A stretch of DNA of 64,000 nt, taken from positions 13,263-77,262 of the forward strand of contig CAWUIM010000008.1 in the NCBI GenBank assembly GCA_963922595.1. The letters are read 5' to 3'. Every line of letters begins with the position of its first letter. The first letter of the stretch is position 1. The translations under genes and the position numbers were made by a program. Positions 7,585 to 16,525 of the stretch are shown here, one piece after another. The DNA comes from JAJFFW01 sp963922595. Its GTDB lineage: Bacteria; Pseudomonadota; Alphaproteobacteria; Caulobacterales; Parvularculaceae. The notes beneath the pieces were generated by a model. That model was not told the origin of the DNA. It searched no databases and was given only the letters and a program-made list of their open reading frames with translations.

Positions 7585-9185
7585 ATGATCGGACTGACAT
7601 AACGGAACGTGATTCGTTCGACCATGAAGTCGTTTACGATGAAGCCGGCGACGCCGCCGTCACGTTAGGCGCGTCCGAAGCGACGCCGCAGCTGGACGGC
7701 GAGGGCGGCGGATGTCACGGCGGCGCGAACGAGATGCGCCGTGCGGCGGAAGCCGCCGGTAAATCTGAAGTCCTGGCGCAATACGCGAAAGATTATCCTC
7801 AGGGTCCCCATGATCAACCGCAAAGCATGTGCCCGGCCTTCGGGTCGTTGCGGGTCGGTCTGCGGATGCGGCGCACCGCAACGATTCTCTCCGGCTCCGC
7901 ATGCTGCGTTTACGGATTAACGTTTACGTCCCACTTTTACGGCGCCAAGCGTAGCGTCGGGTATGTGCCCTTTAATTCCGAAACGCTTGTCACGGGAAAG
8001 CTCTTTGAAGACATAAAAGAAGCCGTCGAAGCGACCGCCGACCCAGAAAAGTACGACGCCATCGTTGTCACAAACCTTTGCGTTCCGACAGCGTCCGGCG
8101 TGCCATTGCGGTTGCTGCCGAAGCAGATCAACGGCGTGCGCATCATCGGTATTGACGTGCCGGGCTTTGGCGTCCCGACGCATGCCGAAGCGAAAGATAT
8201 TCTCGCCGGCGCCATGCTGAATTATGCGCGCAAGGAAGCTGAGGAAGGCGCGGTTCAGCGGCCTGAAAACCGGGCGGGCGATTTGCCGACTGTGACGCTT
8301 CTTGGTGAGATGTTTCCGGCTGATCCAATCGGCGTCGGCCGACTTCTGGAGCCGATGGAATTAGCCGTCGGGGCCGTTGCGCCCACGCGCGAATGGCGTG
8401 AGCTCTACGCCGCACTCGATTGCGCTGCCGTCGCCGCCATTCATCCATTTTATACAGCGTCGATTCGCGAGTTTAAGGCCGCGGGCCGCGCGATCGTTGG
8501 ATCGGCGCCGGTTGGTCTTGACGGAACAGCGGCTTGGCTTGAGGGCATTGGCGAGGCGTGCGGCGTGGCGGCCTCGAAAGTAAGCGCGGCGAAGAACGCC
8601 GCTTTGCCGGCGATTGCCGGTGCGCTGAAGGCGGCGCCGGTAAAGGGCCGGATTACACTATCAGGATACGAAGGGTCAGAGTTGATCGTCGCGCGCCTCT
8701 TGAAGGAAAGCGGCGCCGATGTGCGATATGTTGGGACAGCGTGTCCTCGCACGCCCTGGTCTGAGAACGACTGCCAATGGCTGGAAGCGAAAGGCGTTCA
8801 CGTCCAATACCGGGCGTCGCTGGAGCAAGACATCGCAGCCCTGGAAGAATTCGCCCCTGATCTCGCCATTGGTACGACACCTGTTGTGCAAAAAGCGAAG
8901 GAAACAGCGACGCCCGCCTTGTACTTCACCAATTTGATCTCGGCGCGGCCGCTAATGGGACCGGCCGGCGCAGGGTCGATGACGCAGGTGGTGAATGCTG
9001 CAATCGCCAGCAAAGAGCGATTTGAGGAAATGCGCGCCTTCTTTGAAGGTGTCGGCGGCGGCGACACCGCGGGCGTATGGGAAGATACACCGAGCGTAAA
9101 TGAAAAATTCCGTCAAAAACAGGAACGCAAACTCGCCCTAAAAGCCAAACGCGATGCGAATCTGGAGGCGCCGGTCGGATGCTAA
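7581..9185 (+). CDS. bchY: Chlorophyllide a oxidoreductase subunit Y
   Basis: NifD-like subunit of chlorophyllide a oxidoreductase, forming the catalytic heterotetramer with BchZ. The sequence has the conserved CPAFGSLRVGLRMRRTATILSGSACCVYGLTF-type region (Cys residues for the NB cluster), then FYGAKRSVGYVPFNSE and IIGIDVPGFGVPTHAEAK. The start at ATG 7581 overlaps the bchX stop as ATGA; the longer frame from 7527 is antisense to nothing and only overlaps bchX. The 534-residue length is normal. Its end overlaps bchZ by 7 bp, so bchXYZ are translationally coupled. Confidence 0.95.
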   Translation: MNDRTDITERDSFDHEVVYDEAGDAAVTLGASEATPQLDGEGGGCHGGANEMRRAAEAAGKSEVLAQYAKDYPQGPHDQPQSMCPAFGSLRVGLRMRRTATILSGSACCVYGLTFTSHFYGAKRSVGYVPFNSETLVTGKLFEDIKEAVEATADPEKYDAIVVTNLCVPTASGVPLRLLPKQINGVRIIGIDVPGFGVPTHAEAKDILAGAMLNYARKEAEEGAVQRPENRAGDLPTVTLLGEMFPADPIGVGRLLEPMELAVGAVAPTREWRELYAALDCAAVAAIHPFYTASIREFKAAGRAIVGSAPVGLDGTAAWLEGIGEACGVAASKVSAAKNAALPAIAGALKAAPVKGRITLSGYEGSELIVARLLKESGADVRYVGTACPRTPWSENDCQWLEAKGVHVQYRASLEQDIAALEEFAPDLAIGTTPVVQKAKETATPALYFTNLISARPLMGPAGAGSMTQVVNAAIASKERFEEMRAFFEGVGGGDTAGVWEDTPSVNEKFRQKQERKLALKAKRDANLEAPVGC

Positions 9186-10636
9186 TCCAGGATCATGACA
9201 GAGCGGGCGGCTATTGGGGGTCGGTATACGTCTTTACGGCCATCAAGGGTCTCCAGGTAATCATTGACGGTCCGGTCGGCTGTGAAAATCTCCCCGTAAC
9301 GTCCGTTCTTCACTATACGGACGCGCTGCCGCCGCATGAACTGCCCATCGTTGTCACTGGCTTAGCGGAAGAAGAACTCGGTCAGCATGGGACCGAAGCG
9401 GCGATGAAACGCGCACGCGAAGTCCTCGACCCCGCCTTGCCGGCGGTTGTCGTCACGGGCTCCATCGCAGAGATGATCGGCGGCGGCGTAACGCCCGAAG
9501 GCTCGAATATTCATCGCTTTTTACCCCGCACGATTGACGAGGACCAATGGCAAAGCGCTGATCGCGCCATGCTCTGGTTGTGGACGGAGTATGGGCAAAC
9601 CAAAGGTCGCGATCCAAAACCGCGCAAACGGAAGGAAGGCGAGAAGCCCCGCGTCAACATCATCGGACCCACATACGGCATGTTCAACATGCCGTCGGAT
9701 TTGGCCGAAATCAGACGGCTCGTCGAAGGCGTCGGCGCTGAGGTCAATATGGTCTTTCCGCTCGGCGCGCATGTGGCTGACGTACGCAATCTTATCGACG
9801 CCGACGTCAATATCTGCATGTATCGCGAATTCGGGCGTGGCTTATGTGAGGCTCTGGGCAAGCCTTACCTTCAAGCGCCAGTCGGGCTGCACTCCACAAC
9901 AAAATTCCTGAGAAAGCTCGGCGACTTGACCGGGCTTGATCCGGAACCTTTCATCGAGCGGGAAAAGCACACGACAATTAAACCCCTTTGGGATCTTTGG
10001 CGGTCGGTTACGCAGGACTTCTTCGGTACTGCGAATTTCGGAATTGTCGCGAACGAAACTTACGCGCGTGGCGTTCGGAATTTTCTGGAAAACGAGCTTG
10101 GTTTGCCGTGCGCATTCTCATTCGCGCGTACGGCGGGTCGCAAGACCGACAATGATGCGGTCAAGGCGGCGATAAGCGAAGAGGCGCCGTTTGTCGTCTT
10201 CGGTAGTTTCAACGAACGAATGTATTTGCAGGAAACGGGCGCGCGATCAGTTTACATCCCGGCCTCATTTCCCGGCGCTGTGATACGCCGCCATACGGGC
10301 ACGCCGTTCATGGGATACGCTGGGGCGTCATACATCGTTCAGGAATATTGCAACGGTCTTTTCGACGCCTTGTTCCATATTTTGCCCTTATCGACAGAAA
10401 TGGATCAGGTGGAGGCGACGCCTTCGAAAATCGCCGCCCAATTGAAATGGGATGACGAGGCGAGCCGCCGGCTCGATCGATATGTAGAAACGTATCCGGT
10501 GCTGACCCGCATCTCAGCGGCGAAGCGGTTGCGTGATTTCACCGAAGAAGAAGCGAGGCGGATGAATGAGGACCATGTGTCCGAGATCCGCGTCGTCCAA
10601 AGTTATCAAGCGCTCAAAGGAAAAGCGGCTGCATAA
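9179..10636 (+). CDS. bchZ: Chlorophyllide a oxidoreductase subunit Z
   Basis: NifK-like subunit of chlorophyllide a oxidoreductase. Diagnostic stretches include AGGYWGSVYVFTAIKGLQVIIDGPVGCENLP, HYTDALPPHELPIVVTGL, GSIAEMIGGGV and the C-terminal light-independent reductase helper region near FTEEEARRMNEDHV. Length 485 residues is typical. The gene starts inside bchY and is followed after 24 bp by pufQ, so the bch and puf genes form one superoperon as in Rhodobacter. Confidence 0.95.
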   Translation: MLIQDHDRAGGYWGSVYVFTAIKGLQVIIDGPVGCENLPVTSVLHYTDALPPHELPIVVTGLAEEELGQHGTEAAMKRAREVLDPALPAVVVTGSIAEMIGGGVTPEGSNIHRFLPRTIDEDQWQSADRAMLWLWTEYGQTKGRDPKPRKRKEGEKPRVNIIGPTYGMFNMPSDLAEIRRLVEGVGAEVNMVFPLGAHVADVRNLIDADVNICMYREFGRGLCEALGKPYLQAPVGLHSTTKFLRKLGDLTGLDPEPFIEREKHTTIKPLWDLWRSVTQDFFGTANFGIVANETYARGVRNFLENELGLPCAFSFARTAGRKTDNDAVKAAISEEAPFVVFGSFNERMYLQETGARSVYIPASFPGAVIRRHTGTPFMGYAGASYIVQEYCNGLFDALFHILPLSTEMDQVEATPSKIAAQLKWDDEASRRLDRYVETYPVLTRISAAKRLRDFTEEEARRMNEDHVSEIRVVQSYQALKGKAAA

Positions 10637-10660
10637 GAAATCCAATGAGGAGGCGAAATT

Positions 10661-10891
10661 ATGGTTGAAGCAACAATGGTGAAGGGGCGAACGGCGCACG
10701 CCCAGGAACGCACCGAATACAGAGCATATTTTCTGATCGCCTATCCCTTTTTCTTCTTGATTTCGATTTTCGGGCGGTTGTTCAGGTTTGTGGCGCCGGC
10801 GCGCTCACATATGCGCACGAAAGGGTCGGTTTTTGAGGAGGCTGCGGAAATCGCCCATAGCGTTATCCCGTGGGTTTTTTCGGGACGATGA
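10661..10891 (+). CDS. pufQ: PufQ, puf operon protein linked to bacteriochlorophyll supply
   Basis: A 76-residue protein with a single hydrophobic segment (about 25-45: YFLIAYPFFFLISIFGRLF) between a polar N-terminus with RTEYRAYF and a C-terminal amphipathic stretch (FEEAAEIAHSVIPWVF). This is the PufQ pattern, and the location between bchZ and pufB is the expected one. The start ATG 10661 has an AGGAGG 8 bp upstream; an in-frame ATG at 10676 is possible. PufQ is required for normal bacteriochlorophyll levels in Rhodobacter, with the molecular role still debated. Its presence suggests a Rhodobacter-like puf organisation. Confidence 0.9.
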   Translation: MVEATMVKGRTAHAQERTEYRAYFLIAYPFFFLISIFGRLFRFVAPARSHMRTKGSVFEEAAEIAHSVIPWVFSGR

Positions 10892-10918
10892 AACAAGGCG
10901 GCCGCCGGGCCGTTTGTT
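10892..10918 (+). terminator. Imperfect hairpin between pufQ and pufB
   Basis: AACAA and CGGCC pair with GGCCG and TTGTT around a small loop, with one internal mismatch, followed by CTTTT. It begins one base after the pufQ stop. It may act as a partial terminator or as an RNA-processing/stability element separating pufQ from the much more highly needed pufBA message. Sequence only; no test of folding was possible. Confidence 0.4.
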
Positions 10919-10999
10919 CTTTTGGCGGCGCGCCGTCAAGAGCCCGAGGTCGCGGGGTTAACGGCGGCGAGGACCATTGGTCAAAGAAAGGAGGCAGAA

Positions 11000-11158
11000 A
11001 TGTCTAATACTGATGGCGGCGGTGGATCTCCGTCGGGGATGACCCCGGAGGAGGCGCAGTCCGTCCATAAGTACATAGTCATGCTCACCGGTGTTTATAC
11101 CGGTATCGCGGTATTGGCGCATCTACTGATGTGGATATATCGCCCATGGTTTATGTAA
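11000..11158 (+). CDS. pufB: Light-harvesting 1 beta polypeptide (PufB)
   Basis: A 52-residue antenna protein with one transmembrane helix. The bacteriochlorophyll-ligating histidine is in the conserved AHLLMWIYRPWF block, and an N-terminal polar EEAQSVHKYIV segment with the second His is typical of LH1/LH2 beta chains. I chose ATG 11000 because AAAGGAGG lies 6 bp upstream; the longer frame from 10922 adds an unrelated leader. It pairs with pufA 59 bp downstream and is translated from the same message as pufLM. Confidence 0.97.
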   Translation: MSNTDGGGGSPSGMTPEEAQSVHKYIVMLTGVYTGIAVLAHLLMWIYRPWFM

Positions 11159-11217
11159 AATCAGTATAGGAATGAAAATTCCGATACAAAAAAGTCAAAA
11201 TTGATTGGAGAAAAACC

Positions 11218-11400
11218 ATGTGGAGAGTTTGGTTAATGTTCGATGTTCGCCGCGCGATCATCGGGCTGCATGTGTTTCTCGCTGTCTTGGCATTCACGAT
11301 TCACTTCATTTTGCTCAGCACCGAGAGATACAATTGGCTAAACGGCACCAGCTGGACAAGTTCGGCTGTTGAAACGGAATCAATTTCCAGGCTGACTTAG
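11218..11400 (+). CDS. pufA: Light-harvesting 1 alpha polypeptide (PufA)
   Basis: A 60-residue antenna protein. MWRVWLMFDVRRAIIGLHVFLAVLAFTIHFILLST shows the usual alpha pattern: amphipathic N-terminus with W and FDPR-like FDVRR, one membrane helix, and the bacteriochlorophyll-binding His in the IHFILLST segment. The WLNG tail after the helix is also usual. A GGAG ribosome site precedes the ATG. Downstream lies a very stable hairpin (11407-11437), then pufL. Confidence 0.97.
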   Translation: MWRVWLMFDVRRAIIGLHVFLAVLAFTIHFILLSTERYNWLNGTSWTSSAVETESISRLT

Positions 11401-11406
11401 CTAAGA

Positions 11407-11437
11407 TGGGATCGGCGAAATTTCTTCGCCGATCCCA
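11407..11437 (+). promoter_or_regulatory. Perfect 13-bp hairpin between pufA and pufL
   Basis: TGGGATCGGCGAA pairs fully with TTCGCCGATCCCA around a 5-base loop ATTTC. The position, just after pufA and 79 bp before pufL, matches the intercistronic stem-loops that protect pufBA mRNA from 3' decay in Rhodobacter and so set the antenna to reaction-centre ratio. There is no strong U-run after the stem, which argues for stabiliser rather than terminator. Confidence 0.8.
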
Positions 11438-11515
11438 CACTGAAGATCGCCGGAGGACCGGCGCTTACGGAAAACGCAGGCAAGCAGGTCATGCGAGTCG
11501 ATAGGGAATAGAAAA

Positions 11516-12355
11516 ATGGCGTTATTGAGTTTTGAGCGAAAATACCGCGTTCGGGGCGGCACGCTGATCGGCGGTGACCTTTTTGATTTTTGGGTTGGCC
11601 CCTTTTATGTGGGCTTTTTTGGCGTAACGACGGCCTTCTTTGCGACGTTAGGGACGATGTTGATCTTTTGGGGCGCGGCTCTGGGCGATACCTGGAACCC
11701 GTGGCTTATAGATATTAAGCCGCCGGATATCAGTTATGGTCTGGCGTTGGCCCCGATGGCCGAAGGCGGCCTCTGGCAAATCATAACATTTTGCGCCATC
11801 GGCGCGTTCGGTTCATGGGTCCTGCGGGAGGTGGAAATTTGCCGCAAACTTGGCATGGGATATCACGTCCCGATCGCATTTTCGGTTGCGGTGCTCGCTT
11901 ATGTGACGCTCGTCGTCATACGACCCGTGCTTATGGGCGCCTGGGGGCACGGATTTCCCTACGGAATAATGAGCCATCTCGATTGGGTCTCTTATACAGG
12001 TTATCAGTATGGGAATTTTCACTATAATCCCGCCCACATGATCGCCATCACCTTCTTCTTCACAACGACGCTGGCGCTTGCGATGCATGGCGGCGCCGTG
12101 CTTTCAGCGACAAATCCGGGTCGCGGCGAGGAAGTCAAAGCGCCCGAACATGAGAATTCGTTTTTCCGCGACTTTTTCGGATATTCAGTCGGCACGCTCG
12201 GTATCCACCGGGTAGGGCTGTTTCTTGCTCTTTCCGCCGGTTTCTGGAGCGCCGTCTGCATTGTGATCAGCGGACCACTCTATGAGGGGTCGTGGATTGA
12301 ATGGTGGAACGGCTGGAAAAACCTTCCGGTTTGGAATTGGAATCAGGGAGGATAA
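11516..12355 (+). CDS. pufL: Photosynthetic reaction centre L subunit
   Basis: A 279-residue five-helix membrane protein of the type II reaction centre, binding bacteriochlorophylls, bacteriopheophytin and the QB-side cofactors. It begins MALLSFERKYRVRGGTLIGGDLFDFWVGPFYVGFFG as L subunits do, and has the helix D region SHLDWVSYTGYQYGNFHYNPAHM with the special-pair and iron-ligand histidines, plus AMHGGAVL and GIHRVGLF. It ends 6 bp before pufM. Start and length agree with family norms. Confidence 0.98.
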   Translation: MALLSFERKYRVRGGTLIGGDLFDFWVGPFYVGFFGVTTAFFATLGTMLIFWGAALGDTWNPWLIDIKPPDISYGLALAPMAEGGLWQIITFCAIGAFGSWVLREVEICRKLGMGYHVPIAFSVAVLAYVTLVVIRPVLMGAWGHGFPYGIMSHLDWVSYTGYQYGNFHYNPAHMIAITFFFTTTLALAMHGGAVLSATNPGRGEEVKAPEHENSFFRDFFGYSVGTLGIHRVGLFLALSAGFWSAVCIVISGPLYEGSWIEWWNGWKNLPVWNWNQGG

Positions 12356-12361
12356 TTACAA

Positions 12362-13285
12362 ATGGTTGACTATCAGAACATTCTTACCCAGACCCAGGTG
12401 CGCGGCCACTATGACCCTGGCGTTGAACAACCGAAAGAAGACTGGACCCGCGATCATCTAAGGCAATTCAGCTATTGGATGGGAAAGATCGGCGACGCGC
12501 AAATCGGTCCCGTCTATCTGGGATGGACAGGCGTCGCATCGCTCCTCTTCGGCTTCGCGGCGATCGAGATTATCGGGCTCAATATGTGGGCGAGCGTCGG
12601 TTGGGATCCGGTGCGGTTCGCCGGGCAACTACCGTGGCTCGCACTCTATCCGCCGCCGCCTGAGCAGGGCTTGAATTTCTTTCCGCCCCTCAATCAAGGC
12701 GGGTGGTGGCTGCTCGCGGGATTATTCCTGACCGTCTCCATCATGTTGTGGTGGGTTCGGAGTTATCGGCGCGCGCGTGCGAACGGTCTCGGGACGCATG
12801 TGTGCTGGGCGTTTGCGGCCGCGATCTGGCTCTATCTTGTGCTCGGATTTATTCGACCGATCATGATGGGTTCATGGAGCGAAGCGGTGCCGTTCGGCAT
12901 CTTCCCGCATCTCGACTGGACGAATAACTTCTCACTCGTTTACGGCAATCTTTTCTATAATCCGTTCCACATGCTTTCTATCGTGTTCCTGTACGGATCA
13001 GCGCTCTTGTTTGCGATGCACGGCGCGACGATTTTGGCGGTCGGCCGCTATGGCGGTGAGCGGGAGATTGAGCAGATCTACGACCGCGGAACGGCGTCCG
13101 AGCGCGCCGGATTATTCTGGCGGTGGACGATGGGCTTCAACGCCTCGATGGAATCCATCCACCGCTGGGCATGGTGGTTCGCTATTCTTTGCCCCATCAC
13201 CGGCGGCATCGGCATCCTTCTTACCGGCACCGTTGTTGATAACTGGTATCTGTGGGGCATCGAGAACGGTTTCGCCAGAGGATAA
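12362..13285 (+). CDS. pufM: Photosynthetic reaction centre M subunit
   Basis: A 307-residue five-helix partner of PufL. It begins VDYQNILTQTQVRG and has the quinone/iron-binding and special-pair regions around FGIFPHLDWTNNFSLVYGNLFYNPFHMLS and FAMHGATILAV, then ESIHRWAWWFA. Length equals that of Rhodobacter PufM. No pufC tetraheme cytochrome gene or pufX follows; instead there is a terminator and then bciA, so electron donation to P+ probably relies on a soluble or membrane cytochrome encoded elsewhere. Confidence 0.98.
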   Translation: MVDYQNILTQTQVRGHYDPGVEQPKEDWTRDHLRQFSYWMGKIGDAQIGPVYLGWTGVASLLFGFAAIEIIGLNMWASVGWDPVRFAGQLPWLALYPPPPEQGLNFFPPLNQGGWWLLAGLFLTVSIMLWWVRSYRRARANGLGTHVCWAFAAAIWLYLVLGFIRPIMMGSWSEAVPFGIFPHLDWTNNFSLVYGNLFYNPFHMLSIVFLYGSALLFAMHGATILAVGRYGGEREIEQIYDRGTASERAGLFWRWTMGFNASMESIHRWAWWFAILCPITGGIGILLTGTVVDNWYLWGIENGFARG

Positions 13286-13348
13286 AGACCCCCCCCTGAG
13301 GCCCGGGCGCGCCGCACTATTGCGGCGCCGCCAAAACGCGCCTCAAAT

Positions 13349-13380
13349 ACCGCGCCGAATTCTTTTTGGCGCGGTTTTTT
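13349..13380 (+). terminator. Rho-independent terminator after the puf operon
   Basis: ACCGCGCC (13349-13356) pairs with GGCGCGGT (13368-13375) and is followed by a run of T to 13380. A second GC hairpin (GCGCCGC at 13309-13315 with GCGGCGC at 13322-13328) lies just upstream. Together they should end the bchCXYZ-puf message and separate it from bciA. Confidence 0.85.
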
Positions 13381-13448
13381 CTTTCATTGTTCCTCTGAAC
13401 CGCTTTTCGTACCGTTGTTCTTCTCAGCGCCCTTATTGAGGCGCCTTC

Positions 13449-14459
13449 TTGTATTCCGAGAGCGGGGTGAGGCTGTTGGCGGTCGAAACGTCGAAAACGA
13501 TCCTGTTGCTTGGCGCCACCGGTACAATCGGGCGCGCGACCGCCCGTGTGCTCCTGGAGCGTGGTCATGAGGTGATATGCGTTGTTCGTCCCGCCAGTCG
13601 CGAAAAAGCTGAGGTCGCCTGCTCCCAGACCAGCGGCGGCACGATTGAAATCTGTGAAATTGAAAACATCGGCGACGTAATGGTGCGTGATGGCGCGCCC
13701 ATCGACGCAGTTATCTCTTGCATGGCGTCGCGCACGGGCGCTGCGCGGGATGCCTGGGATGTGGACTATCACGCGCATATGAAGGTGCTGAGCGCCGCCA
13801 AAGCAGCGGGCGTCCGGCAGATGGTGCTATTGTCGGCAATCTGCGTTCAAAAACCGCGCCTCGCTTTTCAGAAAGCAAAACTCGCTTTTGAAGAAGAGTT
13901 AGCCGCGTCGGGCCTTGACTATTCAATCGTTAGACCGACCGCCTACTTCAAATCTCTGTCGGGACAGGTTGAGCGTTTGAAAAAAGGTAAATCGTTTGTC
14001 GTCTTTGGAGACGGCGAACTAACGGCGTGCAAACCCATTAGCGACAGGGATTTAGCGGTCTTTATCGCCGATTGTCTCCATAAAGAGGATCGCCGCAATA
14101 AGATATTGCCGATCGGCGGCCCCGGACCAGCGCTGACGCCGCGTGAGCAGGGTGAAATCCTGTTCGAGCTGTTGGGCCGTAAACCTGTATTTCAGAAAAC
14201 GCCCATCGCGCTCTTCGATCTTATTGTGGGCGTCTTGAGTATTGGCGGCGCGGTCGCGCCGCCGTTCGCCACGAAGGCGGAGCTAGCCCGCATTGGCCGG
14301 TATTACGCCACTGAATCGATGCTGGTGCTTGATTCTGAAAGCGGCGACTACCGCGCTGATCTCACCCCGTCCACGGGCGCCGATACGCTTAAGGAATACT
14401 ACAAAGCGATTATTAGCGGTGACATCGATGACGACCGGGGCGATCACGCCGTCTTCTGA
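13449..14459 (+). CDS. bciA: Divinyl (proto)chlorophyllide 8-vinyl reductase, BciA type
   Basis: NAD(P)-dependent reductase of the SDR/NmrA-like superfamily that reduces the C8 vinyl group. The N-terminal Rossmann motif is LLLGATGTIGRATARVLLERGH, with VVRP, ISCMASRTG, the VLLSAICVQKPRLAFQKAKLAFE stretch and DYSIVRPTAYFKSLSGQ, all characteristic of BciA. About 336 residues. The start is uncertain: TTG 13449, GTG 13467 and TTG 13476 are all in frame and none has a good ribosome site. No bchJ is present in the window, so BciA is the visible 8-vinyl reductase. Confidence 0.88.
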   Translation: MYSESGVRLLAVETSKTILLLGATGTIGRATARVLLERGHEVICVVRPASREKAEVACSQTSGGTIEICEIENIGDVMVRDGAPIDAVISCMASRTGAARDAWDVDYHAHMKVLSAAKAAGVRQMVLLSAICVQKPRLAFQKAKLAFEEELAASGLDYSIVRPTAYFKSLSGQVERLKKGKSFVVFGDGELTACKPISDRDLAVFIADCLHKEDRRNKILPIGGPGPALTPREQGEILFELLGRKPVFQKTPIALFDLIVGVLSIGGAVAPPFATKAELARIGRYYATESMLVLDSESGDYRADLTPSTGADTLKEYYKAIISGDIDDDRGDHAVF

Positions 14460-14492
14460 GTCGCGCAATGCGGGCGGCGACGTCGGGAATGC

Positions 14493-15707
14493 CTAGGCGA
14501 CTTGTCTCGCCAACGCGCATTGCGACCAGATTTCCGACAAGGCCGAGACGAGGCGCTCGATATCTTCGTCCGTATGCACCGGCGAGGGCGTTAGCCGCAA
14601 CCGTTCGGATCCTTTGGGGACTGTCGGGTAGTTGATCGGCTGCACATAGATCCCGTGATTGGCCATGAGCCAATCGCTGATCCATTTGCATTTTACCGGG
14701 TCGCCGACCATGACGGGGACAATATGGCTTGGATTGTCGAGTGTCGGGATTCCAATTGCGCCGAGACGTTTGCGTAATTTCGCCACGCGATCGCGTTGCG
14801 CTATCCGCTCGACGTCGCTTTCTTTAAGATGTTGGATTGATGCGCGGGCGCCGGCTGCAACCGCCGGCGGCAGCGCGGTCGTGAAGATAAATCCGGAGGC
14901 GAAACTGCGGATAAAGTCGCAGAGCGCTTCGGAGGCTGCGATGTAGCCGCCAAGAACGCCGAACGCCTTGCCGAGCGTGCCCTCGATCACCGTCAACCGA
15001 TCCATCAATCCTTCGCGCTCGGCGATGCCGCCGCCGCGCGGGCCATAAAGACCGACGGCGTGGACTTCGTCTAGATAGGTCATCGCGCCGTACTTGTCCG
15101 CGATATCGCAGAATTCGGCGATCGGCGCGATATCGCCGTCCATTGAGTAAACAGACTCAAACGCAATGAGTTTTGGCGCGTCGGGATCGTCTTCCAGAAT
15201 AAGCCGTTCAAGATCCTCGGGATCATTGTGCTTGAAAATTCTTTTCTGTGCTTTGGAATGGCGGATGCCTTCGATCATGGACGCGTGGTTCAGGCTGTCA
15301 GAGTAGACAATGCAGTTTGGAATCCGCGATGCGAGCGTACCGAGGGCCGCCCAGTTCGAGACGTAACCGGATGTAAAGATCAGAGCCGCTTCCTTGCCGT
15401 GAAGGTCGGCGAGCTCTTCTTCAAGAAGCACATGATAATGGTTCGTGCCGGAAATATTTCTGGTGCCGCCTGCGCCCGCGCCGCAGCGATCTATCGCCTC
15501 ATGCATTGCGCTGACGACTTTCGGGTGCTGGCCCATGCCGAGATAGTCGTTGGAGCACCAGACGGAAACTTTCGCCGGGCCGATGTCGCCATGATTGGCG
15601 GCGTTCGGAAATGATCCGGCTTGACGTTCGATATCTGCGAAAGTGCGGTAGTTGCCTTCTTCGCGCAACTTCTCGAGCTCGCTCGCAAAAAATTTCTGAT
15701 AGTCCAT
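14493..15707 (-). CDS. hemA: 5-aminolevulinate synthase (HemA/ALAS)
   Basis: PLP enzyme condensing glycine and succinyl-CoA to 5-aminolevulinate, the first step of alphaproteobacterial tetrapyrrole synthesis. The 404-residue protein starts MDYQKFF and has VWCSNDYLGMGQHP, GTRNISGT, and the PLP lysine K247 in EGTLGKAFG. I chose ATG 15707, which overlaps the puhE stop as TAATG and has GGAGA upstream; the longer frame from 15776 is part of puhE. As last gene of the long minus-strand operon, it ties precursor supply to photosynthesis gene expression. Confidence 0.96.
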   Translation of the reverse strand: MDYQKFFASELEKLREEGNYRTFADIERQAGSFPNAANHGDIGPAKVSVWCSNDYLGMGQHPKVVSAMHEAIDRCGAGAGGTRNISGTNHYHVLLEEELADLHGKEAALIFTSGYVSNWAALGTLASRIPNCIVYSDSLNHASMIEGIRHSKAQKRIFKHNDPEDLERLILEDDPDAPKLIAFESVYSMDGDIAPIAEFCDIADKYGAMTYLDEVHAVGLYGPRGGGIAEREGLMDRLTVIEGTLGKAFGVLGGYIAASEALCDFIRSFASGFIFTTALPPAVAAGARASIQHLKESDVERIAQRDRVAKLRKRLGAIGIPTLDNPSHIVPVMVGDPVKCKWISDWLMANHGIYVQPINYPTVPKGSERLRLTPSPVHTDEDIERLVSALSEIWSQCALARQVA

Positions 15708-16507
15708 TACTTTCTCCATTCCGACGTACGCGTAGTCGATTCTGAGGGGGAGGACGAACGCAACGCCCACTTCCATAGGGCCGCGTCAGGAAGCGGCGCC
15801 ACCAACGCCCAATGCTCAAGAACCGCTAACGTCGCCAGCGATCCGAGCATTATAAGCCCGAGTGATTGAAATGATCCACTAGGCGCTATCGCCGCATGAT
15901 AAATAATGACGGCGGTCGCCATCGTCACCAGGGTTATCGCGAGTGGGAAAAACGCCGAAACCGAGCTCTTTTTGAAATAAGATTTCAAGTAAGCGAGGTG
16001 AGCCGGCAGGAAAATGTCCGAAATGTTCGGCGCGCCGAAGAAGATGATCAACTTGGCGCTGAGCCTCATGCCCCAAAGCAGGAAAAACGTCCACGCGGCG
16101 ATCTGATTGGCCGCACCATAGGTTAACGCCAGAAGGACCGACGCGTGGATCGCGATGGCGAGCTCATGGTAAATGACGGTTTGAGACGAGACGACGAACC
16201 GCGGCCAGTCTCCCAAATTCGGCGGGCAGGGCGTCTTTCGGGGGCCGCTCAAATAGCCGAGCAGGAACATGACCTCGTGCCAGGCCCAGAGGGCGATGCC
16301 GATAGCGAAACCGAGATAGGCAGCGGCGATGCCCGTCTCATTGCGCACGCTGAATAGGCCGATCGTGGCAACGATCACAATCGCGGTAGCGGCGAGCGCC
16401 GTCCATTTGAACGTGTCCTTCGGCAAGCCGATCAACCACAGGATGACGCCCGTACTGAGCCACCAGGTCAGGACGGCGAAGCCAATGGGTTGAAGGAGTT
16501 CGGTCAT
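15707..16507 (-). CDS. puhE: Photosynthetic complex assembly protein PuhE
   Basis: A 266-residue integral membrane protein with about seven hydrophobic segments (for example LLQPIGFAVLTWWLSTGVILWLIGL and AAYLGFAIGIALWAWHEVMFLLGYL). It belongs to the DUF3623 / putative photosynthetic complex assembly protein 2 family, always found with puh genes. Conserved motifs include AWHEVMFLLGYLSGPRKTPCP and HELAIA. ATG 16507 is preferred to the TTG at 16513. In Rhodobacter loss of PuhE affects bacteriochlorophyll/reaction-centre assembly; the mechanism is unknown. Confidence 0.9.
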   Translation of the reverse strand: MTELLQPIGFAVLTWWLSTGVILWLIGLPKDTFKWTALAATAIVIVATIGLFSVRNETGIAAAYLGFAIGIALWAWHEVMFLLGYLSGPRKTPCPPNLGDWPRFVVSSQTVIYHELAIAIHASVLLALTYGAANQIAAWTFFLLWGMRLSAKLIIFFGAPNISDIFLPAHLAYLKSYFKKSSVSAFFPLAITLVTMATAVIIYHAAIAPSGSFQSLGLIMLGSLATLAVLEHWALVAPLPDAALWKWALRSSSPSESTTRTSEWRK

Positions 16508-16525
16508 GCGCAATCGGTTCCAGCG

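Noticed and set aside
13286..13448. Possible pufC or pufX after pufM
   Set aside because: Only a terminator and a second hairpin; no haem-binding CxxCH frame or small membrane ORF is present.
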